From an uncultured Nitrosomonadales bacterium (GTDB lineage Bacteria; Pseudomonadota; Gammaproteobacteria; Burkholderiales; Gallionellaceae): 6,326 nt of DNA. Position numbers and translations under genes: made by a program. This document shows, piece by piece, positions 1-6,203 of this stretch; the first letter of the stretch is position 1, and each line of letters opens with the position of its first letter. The notes below the pieces were generated by a model. It was given only the letters and a program-made list of their open reading frames with translations. It was not told the DNA's origin and searched no databases. The stretch spans positions 1 through 6,326 of the forward strand of contig CAIZNF010000708.1 of the NCBI GenBank assembly GCA_903934275.1. The letters run 5' to 3'.

Positions 1-578
1 GCGCACTCCACCTCGAAGGATTGTTCGTGCGCCTGACCTTGCGTGGTGATGATACTGTAGATTGGCAGTGGGATATGTTTGCCTTGCAGATACTCCTGCA
101 ACAGAGTTTTGGCATCCTTGCCCAACGTCTGCACATCGACCTGCGCAAGATAAGGTATCAGCAAATTCAGCACGACTTTCTCGGCATCGGCAAAACCGCT
201 GTCCAGCAACACCGCACCGAACAAGGCTTCCATCGCATCAGCCAGAATGGAAGGGCGACGGAATCCGCCGCTTTTGCGTTCGCCTTCGCCCAGCTTCAAA
301 TAATTGCCGAGGTCAAGTTGTAGCGCAAGTATCGCGAGCGTTTCTTCCTTGACCAGATTGGAGCGCAATCTGGAGAGTTCGCCTTCGCTCAACTGCGGAT
401 AGGCAACATAAAGATATTTTGCAACGATGCAGCCCAACACGCTGTCACCCAGAAATTCCAGGCGTTCGTTATGCTCCGGCGCATAACTGCGGTGGGTCAA
501 TGCACGTTGCAGCAATTGGGGCTGTGCAAAAATATGCCCCAACTGACCGCACAGCGCGTTGCTCTGTTTATTGGGCAC
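1..578 (-). CDS. rnc: Ribonuclease III (3' end cut by the window edge)
   Basis: RNase III cuts double-stranded RNA in the maturation of rRNA and some mRNAs. The window holds about 192 codons; the family usually has about 225-230 residues, so the end of the dsRNA-binding domain lies off the left edge. The signature [13 protein letters not shown] is at residues 37-49. The acidic metal-binding residues E38, E41, D45, D114 and E117 are all present and fall at the same numbers as in the E. coli enzyme. The dsRNA-binding domain begins near residue 155 ([12 protein letters not shown]). The start is inferred as GTG at 578-576: it gives the normal spacing to the LGHIF and ALTHRS motifs, and no ATG lies upstream of these motifs in this frame. 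This start overlaps the end of the DUF4845 gene by 11 bp, which suggests translational coupling, since no strong ribosome binding site is visible. The identification is firm; the exact start is likely but not proven. Confidence 0.95.
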   Translation of the reverse strand, partial: MPNKQSNALCGQLGHIFAQPQLLQRALTHRSYAPEHNERLEFLGDSVLGCIVAKYLYVAYPQLSEGELSRLRSNLVKEETLAILALQLDLGNYLKLGEGERKSGGFRRPSILADAMEALFGAVLLDSGFADAEKVVLNLLIPYLAQVDVQTLGKDAKTLLQEYLQGKHIPLPIYSIITTQGQAHEQSFEVEC

Positions 579-939
579 TGGTCGGATTGAATTCCAGATA
601 CAGACTGACATTGCCGACCAACGGCACCTTGACTGCATAGCTGGCACTCAATACCAAACGACCGCCATTACTGGTGACATCGACATCCTCTGCCTTGATG
701 GCGGTAACGTTATCAATCGAAATGCGCTTGCTGAACGACATGCGAATTTCACTCGGCTTGGCTTTCTGCATTTCCGGATCACCGGCAATCGCGACAAAAA
801 TATTTTTGATTGTACCGTCCTGCATATAGGCCGGAACAAGCTTTAATCCGACCATGCTGACCATCACCAATACAGTTGCCCCAAAGATAAATCCGGAGAT
901 ACTCAAACCGCGTTGTGTTGCTGGCATTGCTGCTTTCAT
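568..939 (-). CDS. DUF4845 family small membrane-anchored protein
   Basis: The product has 123 residues. A single hydrophobic segment at about residues 14-36 ([20 protein letters not shown]) follows a short basic N-terminus, so it is probably anchored in the inner membrane with the rest outside the cytoplasm. The pattern [16 protein letters not shown], then an IDNVTAI stretch, then [19 protein letters not shown] near the end, is what I recall for DUF4845 proteins. These are commonly encoded between lepB and rnc in beta- and gammaproteobacteria. The function of the family is not known to me. Its place directly after signal peptidase I suggests, but does not show, a link to envelope biogenesis. 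The start at 939 is supported by a strong ribosome binding site (946-953) 6 bases upstream. An ATG at 944-942 is followed at once by a stop (ATG AAA TGA) and lies too close to that site, so it is not the start. Confidence 0.88.
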   Translation of the reverse strand: MKAAMPATQRGLSISGFIFGATVLVMVSMVGLKLVPAYMQDGTIKNIFVAIAGDPEMQKAKPSEIRMSFSKRISIDNVTAIKAEDVDVTSNGGRLVLSASYAVKVPLVGNVSLYLEFNPTSAQ

Positions 940-945
940 TTCATG

Positions 946-953
946 CCCTCCTT
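946..953 (-). promoter_or_regulatory. Ribosome binding site of the DUF4845 gene
   Basis: The minus strand reads AAGGAGGG here, a near-perfect Shine-Dalgarno sequence. It lies 6 bases from the ATG at 939-937 but only 1 base from the ATG at 944-942, so it selects the former. It sits in the 16-bp gap after the lepB stop codon. Confidence 0.8.
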
Positions 954-955
954 TT

Positions 956-1759
956 TCAGTTGATTGACAGGCCGATACGTTTCAAATCAGAAAAATTCAT
1001 CCAAATGAAAAATGCTTTTCCCACGATCTGATTGTCCGGCACAAACCCCCAGTAGCGGCTATCGCGGCTGTTGTCACGGTTATCACCCATCATAAAGTAA
1101 TGCCCCTCCGGCACTTTGCAGCGCACGGCGTTTTCCCCATAAGTGCAATTCTCGCGCCCCTTGAACTCGGATACTGAACCCAGATGCAATGTGGGCATTT
1201 CAGGATTGACCAGTACCCCGTGGTTGTGCGTGCCCAATATCTCAATACGTTTTTCAGTGTGCACGAAATTCAAACCGGACTCGACGTAATTATAATCGCC
1301 ATCCGCTTGCTGCGTTTGCTCGGTTCCGTTGATCCACAACCGCTTGTCGCGATATTCAACGGTATCGCCGGATATGCCGACCACGCGCTTAATGTAATCT
1401 ATCGACGGATTTTCAGGGTAGTGAAATACCATCACATCGCCGCGTTGCGGGTTGTTTAGTTGAACAATTTTTTGGCTGATAATCGGCAAACGTAACCCGT
1501 AGGTAAATTTGTTCACCAAGATGAAATCACCCACCTGCAGGGTCGGGATCATTGAGCCGGATGGTATTTTGAACGGCTCGACCAAAAAGGAGCGGATAAA
1601 AAACACGATCAGAATAACCGGGAAGAAACTCTTGGCGTATTCCACCCACCACGGGTCGGCAACATCTTTGCCGCGCTTGGTCGCCAAAACAAAACGATCC
1701 AACAGCCACACACCGCCAGTGATCAGCAGCAATACAAACAAAATCAGTGCAAAATCCAT
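956..1759 (-). CDS. lepB: Signal peptidase I
   Basis: The product has 267 residues. It is the inner-membrane serine endopeptidase that removes signal peptides from exported preproteins on the outer face of the membrane. Two N-terminal membrane segments are visible, at about residues 3-22 and 44-60, followed by the periplasmic catalytic domain. The catalytic Ser is S69 in IPSGSMIPTL and the general-base Lys is K124 in DYIKRVVGISGD. The later conserved box GHYFMMGDNRDNSRDSRYWG and the following GFVPDNQIVGKAF stretch are intact. The length suits a proteobacterial LepB. The start ATG at 1759-1757 has the sequence AAGGAA five bases upstream. The gene follows lepA after 163 bp, an unusually wide gap filled by a repeat element, and precedes the DUF4845 gene by 16 bp. 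The enzyme looks fully active. Confidence 0.97.
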   Translation of the reverse strand: MDFALILFVLLLITGGVWLLDRFVLATKRGKDVADPWWVEYAKSFFPVILIVFFIRSFLVEPFKIPSGSMIPTLQVGDFILVNKFTYGLRLPIISQKIVQLNNPQRGDVMVFHYPENPSIDYIKRVVGISGDTVEYRDKRLWINGTEQTQQADGDYNYVESGLNFVHTEKRIEILGTHNHGVLVNPEMPTLHLGSVSEFKGRENCTYGENAVRCKVPEGHYFMMGDNRDNSRDSRYWGFVPDNQIVGKAFFIWMNFSDLKRIGLSIN

Positions 1760-1764
1760 TTTTA

Positions 1765-1770
1765 TTCCTT
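1765..1770 (-). promoter_or_regulatory. Ribosome binding site of lepB
   Basis: The minus strand reads AAGGAA, five bases before the lepB ATG. It lies between the repeat element (1790-1906) and the gene, so the element has not removed the translation signal. Confidence 0.6.
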
Positions 1771-1789
1771 GATGCTACAAAAGCGTTTG

Positions 1790-1906
1790 TCCGCAGATTT
1801 CCGCAGATTTTCATTCAATAATTTTCTTCGCGTCATACACATCAAGTGGATTAGCGACACACAACATGATTAATATTAATCAATTTAATCTGCGTAATCT
1901 GCGGAT
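1790..1906. repeat. MITE/REP-like element with ~20-bp terminal inverted repeats
   Basis: On the plus strand the left end is two tandem copies of CCGCAGATTT (1791-1800 and 1801-1810). The right end (1887-1906) reads AATCTGCG then TAATCTGCGGAT. The reverse complement of the right end matches the left end over about 20 bp with one base change and one gap. The 117-bp span fills most of the 163-bp lepA-lepB gap. A 16-bp perfect palindrome, TGATTAATATTAATCA (1867-1882), lies inside next to the right arm. No reading frame is carried. From memory, similar ATCTGCG-type doublets recur between genes in many bacterial genomes, but I cannot verify copies from this window. A transcript across it could fold back on itself inside the lepA-lepB mRNA. 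Confidence 0.6.
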
Positions 1907-1922
1907 AAAGATTTTTCAAATG

Positions 1923-3719
1923 TTAATCATCTACCCGCAGGATGGCGAGGAAGGCTTCCTGCGGGATTTCCACATTACCCACCTGCTTCATGCGTTTCTT
2001 GCCGGCCTTCTGCTTCTCCAGCAATTTTTTCTTGCGCGAAATATCGCCGCCATAACACTTGGCCAGCACGTTCTTGCGCATCGCCTTGACGTTTTCGCGC
2101 GCGATGATATTCGAGCCGATAGTTGCCTGGATCGCCACGTCGTACATCTGGCGCGGAATCAATTCGCGCATCTTGGCCGCCACTTCGCGCCCGCGATACT
2201 GGCTGTTGGCGCGATGCACAATCACCGCCAGCGCGTCCACCTTCTCACCGTTGATCAGCATATCCACCTTGACCACATCCGCCGCGCGATATTCCTTGAA
2301 CTCGTAGTCCATCGAAGCATAGCCGCGCGACACCGATTTCAGTTTATCGAAAAAATCCATCACGATTTCTGCCATCGGCATTTCATAGATCAGATTCACT
2401 TGCTTGCCGTGATAGCTGATGTTGATCTGTGAGCCGCGCTTCTGCGTGCATAGCGTAATCACCGAACCGACATATTCGTTCGGCATGTATAAATTTACGG
2501 TCACAATCGGCTCGCGTATCTCTTCGATTTTGGACGGGTCGGGCATTTTGGACGGATTGTCCACCGTCAGTATCGTACCGTCACGCTGCACCACCTGGTA
2601 AATCACCGTGGGTGCAGTGGTGATCAAATCCATGTCGAACTCGCGCTCCAGCCGCTCTTGCACGATTTCCATATGCAGCAGGCCGAGGAAACCGCAGCGG
2701 AAACCGAAGCCCAATGCCTGCGAAACTTCCGGTTCATAACGCAACGCGGCATCGTTCAGCTTGAGTTTTTCCAGCGAGTCGCGCAGCGCCTCGTATTGGT
2801 TCGACTCAACCGGAAACAATCCGGCAAACACCTGCGGCTGCACCTCCTTAAAACCCGGCAACGCTTGCTGCGCGGGTTTGGACAGGTGTGTGATGGTGTC
2901 GCCCACCTTGGCCGCTTTCAGCTCTTTTACACCGGCAATGACAAAGCCGACCTGCCCGGCGCTCAAACTCTCGCGCGGTTGCGATTTGGGCGTGAATACG
3001 CCGACATGCTCGGTCAGATGTTGCGCACCGGTCGCCATGAACAGAATTTTTTCCTTGGGTTTGAGCGTGCCGTTCATCACCCGCACCAGCATCACCACAC
3101 CGACGTAATTGTCAAACCAAGAGTCGATAATCAACGCCTGCAAAAGCGCATCAGGGTCGCCTTTTGGCGCAGGCACTTTGACGATCATCGCTTCCAGCAC
3201 GTCCTGCACGCCCTCGCCGGTCTTGGCGGAACAGCGTACCGCATCGTGCGCGTCGATGCCGATCACCTCCTCAATTTCTTCGATGGCGTTGTCCGGATTG
3301 GCGGACGGCAGATCGATCTTGTTCAGCACCGGCACCACTTCCACGCCGAGGTCCAGCGCGGTGTAGCAATTCGCCACGGTCTGCGCTTCCACGCCCTGCG
3401 AGGCATCCACCACCAGCAGCGCGCCTTCGCAGGCCGACAGCGAACGCGACACTTCGTAGGAAAAATCCACGTGGCCCGGTGTGTCGATCAAATTGAGATT
3501 ATAGATTTGCCCGTCGCGCGCCTTGTAGCTCAGCGCGGCGGTCTGCGCCTTGATGGTGATGCCGCGCTCGCGCTCCAGATCCATCGAGTCGAGCACCTGC
3601 GCCTCCATTTCGCGGTCGGACAACCCCCCGCATAATTGGATGATCCGGTCTGCCAGCGTGGATTTGCCGTGGTCGATATGGGCGATAATGGAGAAATTAC
3701 GGATATATTGCATGGGCAT
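1923..3719 (-). CDS. lepA: Elongation factor 4 (LepA), ribosomal GTPase
   Basis: LepA is a translational GTPase related to EF-G. It acts on the ribosome in translation or ribosome assembly. The product has 598 residues, close to the 599 of E. coli. The P-loop AHIDHGKST is at residues 13-21, the G3 motif DTPGH at 79-83, and the G4 motif NKID at 133-136. SAKTGEG follows at about 164-170. The unique LepA C-terminal domain is present, with [18 protein letters not shown] close to the end. Two ATG codons compete as start (3719-3717 and 3713-3711). The second gives [19 protein letters not shown], the more usual N-terminus for the family; neither has a clear ribosome binding site. It is the first gene of the lepA-lepB-DUF4845-rnc set. 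Upstream lies the integrase remnant rather than a conserved partner gene. No damage is visible. Confidence 0.98.
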   Translation of the reverse strand: MPMQYIRNFSIIAHIDHGKSTLADRIIQLCGGLSDREMEAQVLDSMDLERERGITIKAQTAALSYKARDGQIYNLNLIDTPGHVDFSYEVSRSLSACEGALLVVDASQGVEAQTVANCYTALDLGVEVVPVLNKIDLPSANPDNAIEEIEEVIGIDAHDAVRCSAKTGEGVQDVLEAMIVKVPAPKGDPDALLQALIIDSWFDNYVGVVMLVRVMNGTLKPKEKILFMATGAQHLTEHVGVFTPKSQPRESLSAGQVGFVIAGVKELKAAKVGDTITHLSKPAQQALPGFKEVQPQVFAGLFPVESNQYEALRDSLEKLKLNDAALRYEPEVSQALGFGFRCGFLGLLHMEIVQERLEREFDMDLITTAPTVIYQVVQRDGTILTVDNPSKMPDPSKIEEIREPIVTVNLYMPNEYVGSVITLCTQKRGSQINISYHGKQVNLIYEMPMAEIVMDFFDKLKSVSRGYASMDYEFKEYRAADVVKVDMLINGEKVDALAVIVHRANSQYRGREVAAKMRELIPRQMYDVAIQATIGSNIIARENVKAMRKNVLAKCYGGDISRKKKLLEKQKAGKKRMKQVGNVEIPQEAFLAILRVDD

Positions 3720-3932
3720 TATACTTGTGTCACACAGGCTAAAGGCGTATCATTACTTTGGTTAAGTAACTAATAAATAAGGTTTTATTGCATTATTTCG
3801 TTTCAGGTCGTCTCATGGCAGCTCAATAAAATGCGGGTAGACTAAAAACATCACTTTCATCCTACCCTCAAATATCTCTACAACCAAGCTGTAGAGCCAT
3901 TTTCAAACAATTGCTACCCCACCGGATGGCTT
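3720..3932. other. AT-rich spacer upstream of lepA, no gene seen
   Basis: No coding frame of note and no tRNA are visible in these 213 bp. They should hold the lepA promoter (minus strand), but I found no convincing -35/-10 pair. Two small palindromes occur. TGTGTCACACA (3726-3736) lies just before the lepA start, and a 7-bp stem CTCTACA/TGTAGAG with a 7-base loop (3876-3896) lies before the integrase remnant. The part nearest the remnant probably came with the lost mobile element. Confidence 0.5.
3876..3896. repeat. Small perfect stem-loop before the integrase remnant
   Basis: CTCTACA (3876-3882) and TGTAGAG (3890-3896) are exact inverted repeats around the 7-base loop ACCAAGC. It lies 36 bp before the remnant's start codon. 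Only a short TTTT follows on the plus strand, so it is at best a weak terminator. It could be an old recombinase arm site or operator, or chance. Confidence 0.35.
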
Positions 3933-4151
3933 ATGCTGACCGATACCTGAATCAGAAACACCAAGCCAGAAGCAAATCCAATCAAGCTTAATGACGGCGG
4001 CGGATTATACATTGAAGTCACCCCATCGGGCGGCGAGCATTGACACTACCGTTTTAGACTGGATGGCAAGGAAAGCCTGTTCGCTACCGGTAAATATCCC
4101 GATGTCAAAGCCGCCGAAGCCCGACGACTGCGAGACGAGGCTCGCCTGTTA

Positions 4152-4293
4152 ACGTGAAACTCGCGAAGCGATTCGTTTACCCCCTCTCCCGGGTGCCCGG
4201 CCAAAAGCTTTTCAGACTCCGGGGGAGGGTTGGGGAGGGGGAAACGGGCATAGCAAGTTTCGTTATCAGGGGTGGCACTCGCCATGCCCGTTA
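4152..4293. mobile_element. 142-bp palindromic insertion (MITE/REP-like) inside the integrase remnant
   Basis: Removing these 142 bp joins codons CTG TTA (to 4151) with GTC AGG CAA GGT ATA AAT CCC (from 4294). This restores DEARLLVRQGINP, the expected colinear integrase sequence. The flanks hold the direct repeat GTTA (4148-4151 and 4290-4293), or 8 bp with one mismatch (GCCTGTTA and GCCCGTTA), a likely target duplication. The inside is an imperfect palindrome. TAACGTGAAACTCGC (4150-4164) pairs with GCAAGTTTCGTTA (4253-4265), and a C-rich arm (4180-4190) pairs with a G-rich arm (4221-4241). A second 9-bp inverted repeat, AACGGGCAT (4243-4251) with ATGCCCGTT (4284-4292), reaches the right end. 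It has no coding capacity, so it would have moved by enzymes acting in trans. The insertion is well supported; the mechanism and exact ends are inferred. Confidence 0.72.
4221..4241 (+). other. G-quadruplex-forming motif
   Basis: Four G-runs of 5, 3, 4 and 5 bases are separated by A, TT and A. This meets the classic rule of four runs of three or more G with loops of 1-7 bases, with very short loops. It is the right, G-rich arm of the palindromic insertion and faces the C-rich arm at 4180-4190. Confidence 0.6.
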
Positions 4294-4422
4294 GTCAGGC
4301 AAGGTATAAATCCCGCTCAGCAACGCAAACTCGACAAAATGGCCAAGCAGTTTGAATGTGCGACAACGTTTTGGGCGGGTGGTACGAGGCAGCAAAAGCA
4401 AAGCGTAAAAACAGGCCGCACC

Positions 4423-4445
4423 TGGTCTGCCGGGCGCGCAGACCA
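4423..4445. repeat. 8-bp inverted repeat in the integrase remnant
   Basis: TGGTCTGC (4423-4430) and GCAGACCA (4438-4445) pair perfectly around the loop CGGGCGC. It lies 107 bp past the HD-GYP stop codon in that gene's direction. No T-run follows on either strand, so it is not a typical intrinsic terminator. It may be a by-product of the integrase coding sequence. Confidence 0.4.
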
Positions 4446-4551
4446 CATAGATACCCTGCTGAAGAATGACATTAACCCTATTGCCCAGGGTGCATAGCTG
4501 TCCTCGATCTATCCATTTCCTCATGCGGTAATGAAATGATCGGCACCTATT

Positions 4552-5814
4552 TCACCTTGAACTCGCTGGAATATCCGCCTGAGGAACAGCAGCCAGGCCG
4601 CTCCACAACTCGCGAGTATCCTGGATGTTCCATTTTGAGGGGTCTTCGTGTGAAACGATTTTGTCTTTACAAGACGATTTCGATAAATCCAATATTTCCG
4701 GGGGAATTCGTACATTTAATTTGATGGAAAAAAACACCATCAATATTGGCGTGAGCAACGAATTGTCGGATTGGTCGATGACTACCGCCAATCGGTCAGA
4801 CATTAATTTAACCAGCGTGCCAATTGGGTAGATGCCGATGCTTTTAACGAAGGCATGAAAAATTTGCTGGTCAAAATGACCGTTGCTCCATTCTGCCATT
4901 TTGCGTATGGACTCTGCCGGTTCCCATCCATTTTTGTAGGCTCTGTCTGAAGTGATTGCATCATATACGTCGCACACCGCACACATCTTCACATACAGGC
5001 CAATTTCATCATGGGTGAGCTTGTCAGGGTAGCCGCTGCCATCCACCTTCTCGTGATGATGCAAGCAAACATGAAGCACAATATCGCTTATTCCATTGCT
5101 TCCCAGCAATAATTTGTGCCCCTCGGCAGGGTGGCTTTTCACAACATGAAATTCAGCGTCGGTCAGCTTGCCGGGCTTGGTGATAATTTCCAGCGGAGTC
5201 ATCGTTTTACCGATATCGTGCATCAAACCGGCCAAGCCCGCCTGGCGAGTTTCTTCCTCGCTCAAACCCAACTGCCGTGCTAACGCCACCATCAATGCGC
5301 ATACGGCTACCGAGTGCATGTAGGTGTAGCTGTCTTTGTCTTTCAGACGCGCCAAGCTGATCAGAGCGCCGGGGTTGCGCGTCACCGACGAGGAAATTTC
5401 CTCCACTATAGGCAGTGCATCACCGGCATTTAATGCTTTGCCCATGCGCACTTCCTGAAACATGGAGGCGACCGCCTGTTTGGATTGGTCGCAAATTTTA
5501 ACGGCGCGCACTGCCTCTTGGGTAATGTCAGTATGACGCGCTATTTTGTTGCCGGTCTTAACCTGCGCAAGCGCACTCTCAACTTCTGCCGCAACTACTT
5601 CTTCGCTTTTTCCGCCTCCCCCACTCTCCACATCAAGCCCTTTGCCAGTATCTATCCAGACTTCTTTGATATTAGTGGACATAATATCCCGCAAAATTTT
5701 TGAGCTATCTAACATGAATGCTTTGCGCCAGAACGGATGGTCATACCACGAGCCACAAAGCTCATGAATAAACATACCTGCACTTAGCTGTTTAATCGGT
5801 ATACGCTTTAACAT
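4552..5814 (-). CDS. HD-GYP domain cyclic-di-GMP phosphodiesterase with DUF3391-type N-terminus
   Basis: The product has 420 residues with no membrane segment, so it is cytoplasmic. The N-terminal block MLKRIPIKQLSAGMFIHELC, then GSWYDHPFW, is typical of DUF3391, which often precedes HD-GYP domains. The HD-GYP domain covers about residues 140-340. Likely metal ligands are H167, the HD pair H199/D200 (MHDIGK), H228 (SHPAEG), H252-H254 (HHHEK) and D282 (CDVYDAITSD). The GYP signature is at 261-263 (DGSGYP). All expected residues are present, so an active enzyme hydrolysing cyclic-di-GMP is likely. The C-terminal 80 residues are less conserved. The start ATG lies 2 bp after the STAS gene's stop, with no clear ribosome binding site, suggesting translational coupling. 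The gene ends 57 bp from the last secure trace of the integrase remnant. No terminator was found beyond it. Confidence 0.93.
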   Translation of the reverse strand: MLKRIPIKQLSAGMFIHELCGSWYDHPFWRKAFMLDSSKILRDIMSTNIKEVWIDTGKGLDVESGGGGKSEEVVAAEVESALAQVKTGNKIARHTDITQEAVRAVKICDQSKQAVASMFQEVRMGKALNAGDALPIVEEISSSVTRNPGALISLARLKDKDSYTYMHSVAVCALMVALARQLGLSEEETRQAGLAGLMHDIGKTMTPLEIITKPGKLTDAEFHVVKSHPAEGHKLLLGSNGISDIVLHVCLHHHEKVDGSGYPDKLTHDEIGLYVKMCAVCDVYDAITSDRAYKNGWEPAESIRKMAEWSNGHFDQQIFHAFVKSIGIYPIGTLVKLMSDRLAVVIDQSDNSLLTPILMVFFSIKLNVRIPPEILDLSKSSCKDKIVSHEDPSKWNIQDTRELWSGLAAVPQADIPASSR

Positions 5815-5816
5815 GG

Positions 5817-6191
5817 TTAAGATGCGGCTGATGTTTGCAGATTTCCATAGAAGGTCTGCTTGCCTTTGGATTGAAACAAAGCCGTCTGTTTGAAGTTAAA
5901 AACGGTGCTGAAATTTGCAACTTCCAGCATTTGCGATACCGCGCCGGAAGTATTTACCAGCGAGACCAAATTATTGCGTGCCCCGGCACGCTCTTTCAAA
6001 AGCATCAACATGCCCAGCGCGGAGCTATCCATGTAATCCACATTGCTCATTTCTATTTCAATTTCGCGTACTGCCGCATTATCAAGCAATGCCGTATAGG
6101 CATTTTTGAAGTCCCTATGCACTTTAAAATCAAAACTGCCCGACATGATAATGCGCGCAGAATGGTCACAAATTTGTACGTTGATAGCCAT
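5817..6191 (-). CDS. STAS-domain anti-anti-sigma factor-like protein
   Basis: The product has 124 residues and is a single cytoplasmic STAS domain of the SpoIIAA/RsbV type. Such proteins bind a serine-kinase anti-sigma factor or another target, and are switched off by phosphorylation of a conserved Ser. That site is visible in VDYMDSSALGMLMLLKE; by comparison with SpoIIAA the phosphorylated residue is S57. The preceding strand EIEIEMSNVDYMD and the later stretch VSLVNTSGAVSQMLEVANF also fit the fold. A strong ribosome binding site supports the start. The HD-GYP gene follows after 2 bp, so the two are almost surely co-transcribed. No partner kinase or phosphatase gene is within the window; one may lie off the right edge. 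The family is sure; the partner is unknown. Confidence 0.93.
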   Translation of the reverse strand: MAINVQICDHSARIIMSGSFDFKVHRDFKNAYTALLDNAAVREIEIEMSNVDYMDSSALGMLMLLKERAGARNNLVSLVNTSGAVSQMLEVANFSTVFNFKQTALFQSKGKQTFYGNLQTSAAS

Positions 6192-6197
6192 GATGAT

Positions 6198-6203
6198 CTC
6201 CTT
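6198..6203 (-). promoter_or_regulatory. Ribosome binding site of the STAS gene
   Basis: The minus strand reads AAGGAG, six bases before the ATG at 6191-6189. It is the strongest such site in the two-gene operon; the HD-GYP gene has none of comparable quality. This fits translation starting at STAS and passing on to HD-GYP. Confidence 0.75.

Larger units (their letters stand above)
3933..4494 (+). pseudogene. Degraded P4-type tyrosine recombinase (integrase), N-terminal half
   Basis: From ATG 3933 the frame reads MLTDT, stop, IRNTKPEANPIKL, NDGGGLYIEVTPSGGEH, stop, HYRFRLDGKESLFATGKYPD and then VKAAEARRLRDEARLL. This is the arm-binding (DUF4102-like) N-terminal domain of P4-family phage or island integrases. 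Both stops are TGA (3948-3950 and 4041-4043). The second replaces the usual Trp of the H-W-x-Y-R motif, a single G-to-A change from TGG. A 142-bp insertion follows at 4152-4293. The frame then resumes as VRQGINPAQQRKLDKMAKQFE, followed by a frameshift with about 10 bases lost near 4372-4379. The piece WYEAAKAKRKN (4380-4412) follows, and after a second shift TWSAGRADHIDTLLKNDI (4420-4473), the core-binding domain. A weak trace may continue to about 4537. The catalytic domain with its Arg and Tyr residues is missing. The gene is certainly dead. The family assignment is from motif memory. Confidence 0.85.

Noticed and set aside
936..944. ATG AAA TGA overlapping the DUF4845 start as a tiny upstream reading frame
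   Set aside because: The ribosome binding site is 1 base from this ATG but 6 from the real start, so it is unlikely to be translated.
1866..2432. A 188-codon open frame on the plus strand
   Set aside because: Antisense shadow of the lepA 3' end; it begins inside the repeat element.
2658..3635. A 325-codon open frame on the plus strand
   Set aside because: It lies wholly antisense to lepA, is rich in His, Arg and Gln as expected from a reversed GC-rich gene, and has no recognisable motif.
3718..3723. TATAAT on the minus strand just before lepA, as a promoter -10 box for a leaderless mRNA
   Set aside because: No acceptable -35 box at 16-18 bases, and the start of transcription would fall inside the second ATG.
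4046..4285. A 79-codon open frame on the minus strand
   Set aside because: It crosses the junction of the insertion and the integrase remnant in antisense; its composition reflects the repeat and not a protein family.
4291..4524. A 77-codon open frame on the minus strand downstream of the HD-GYP gene
   Set aside because: Antisense to the decayed integrase core-binding region; no motif and no ribosome binding site.
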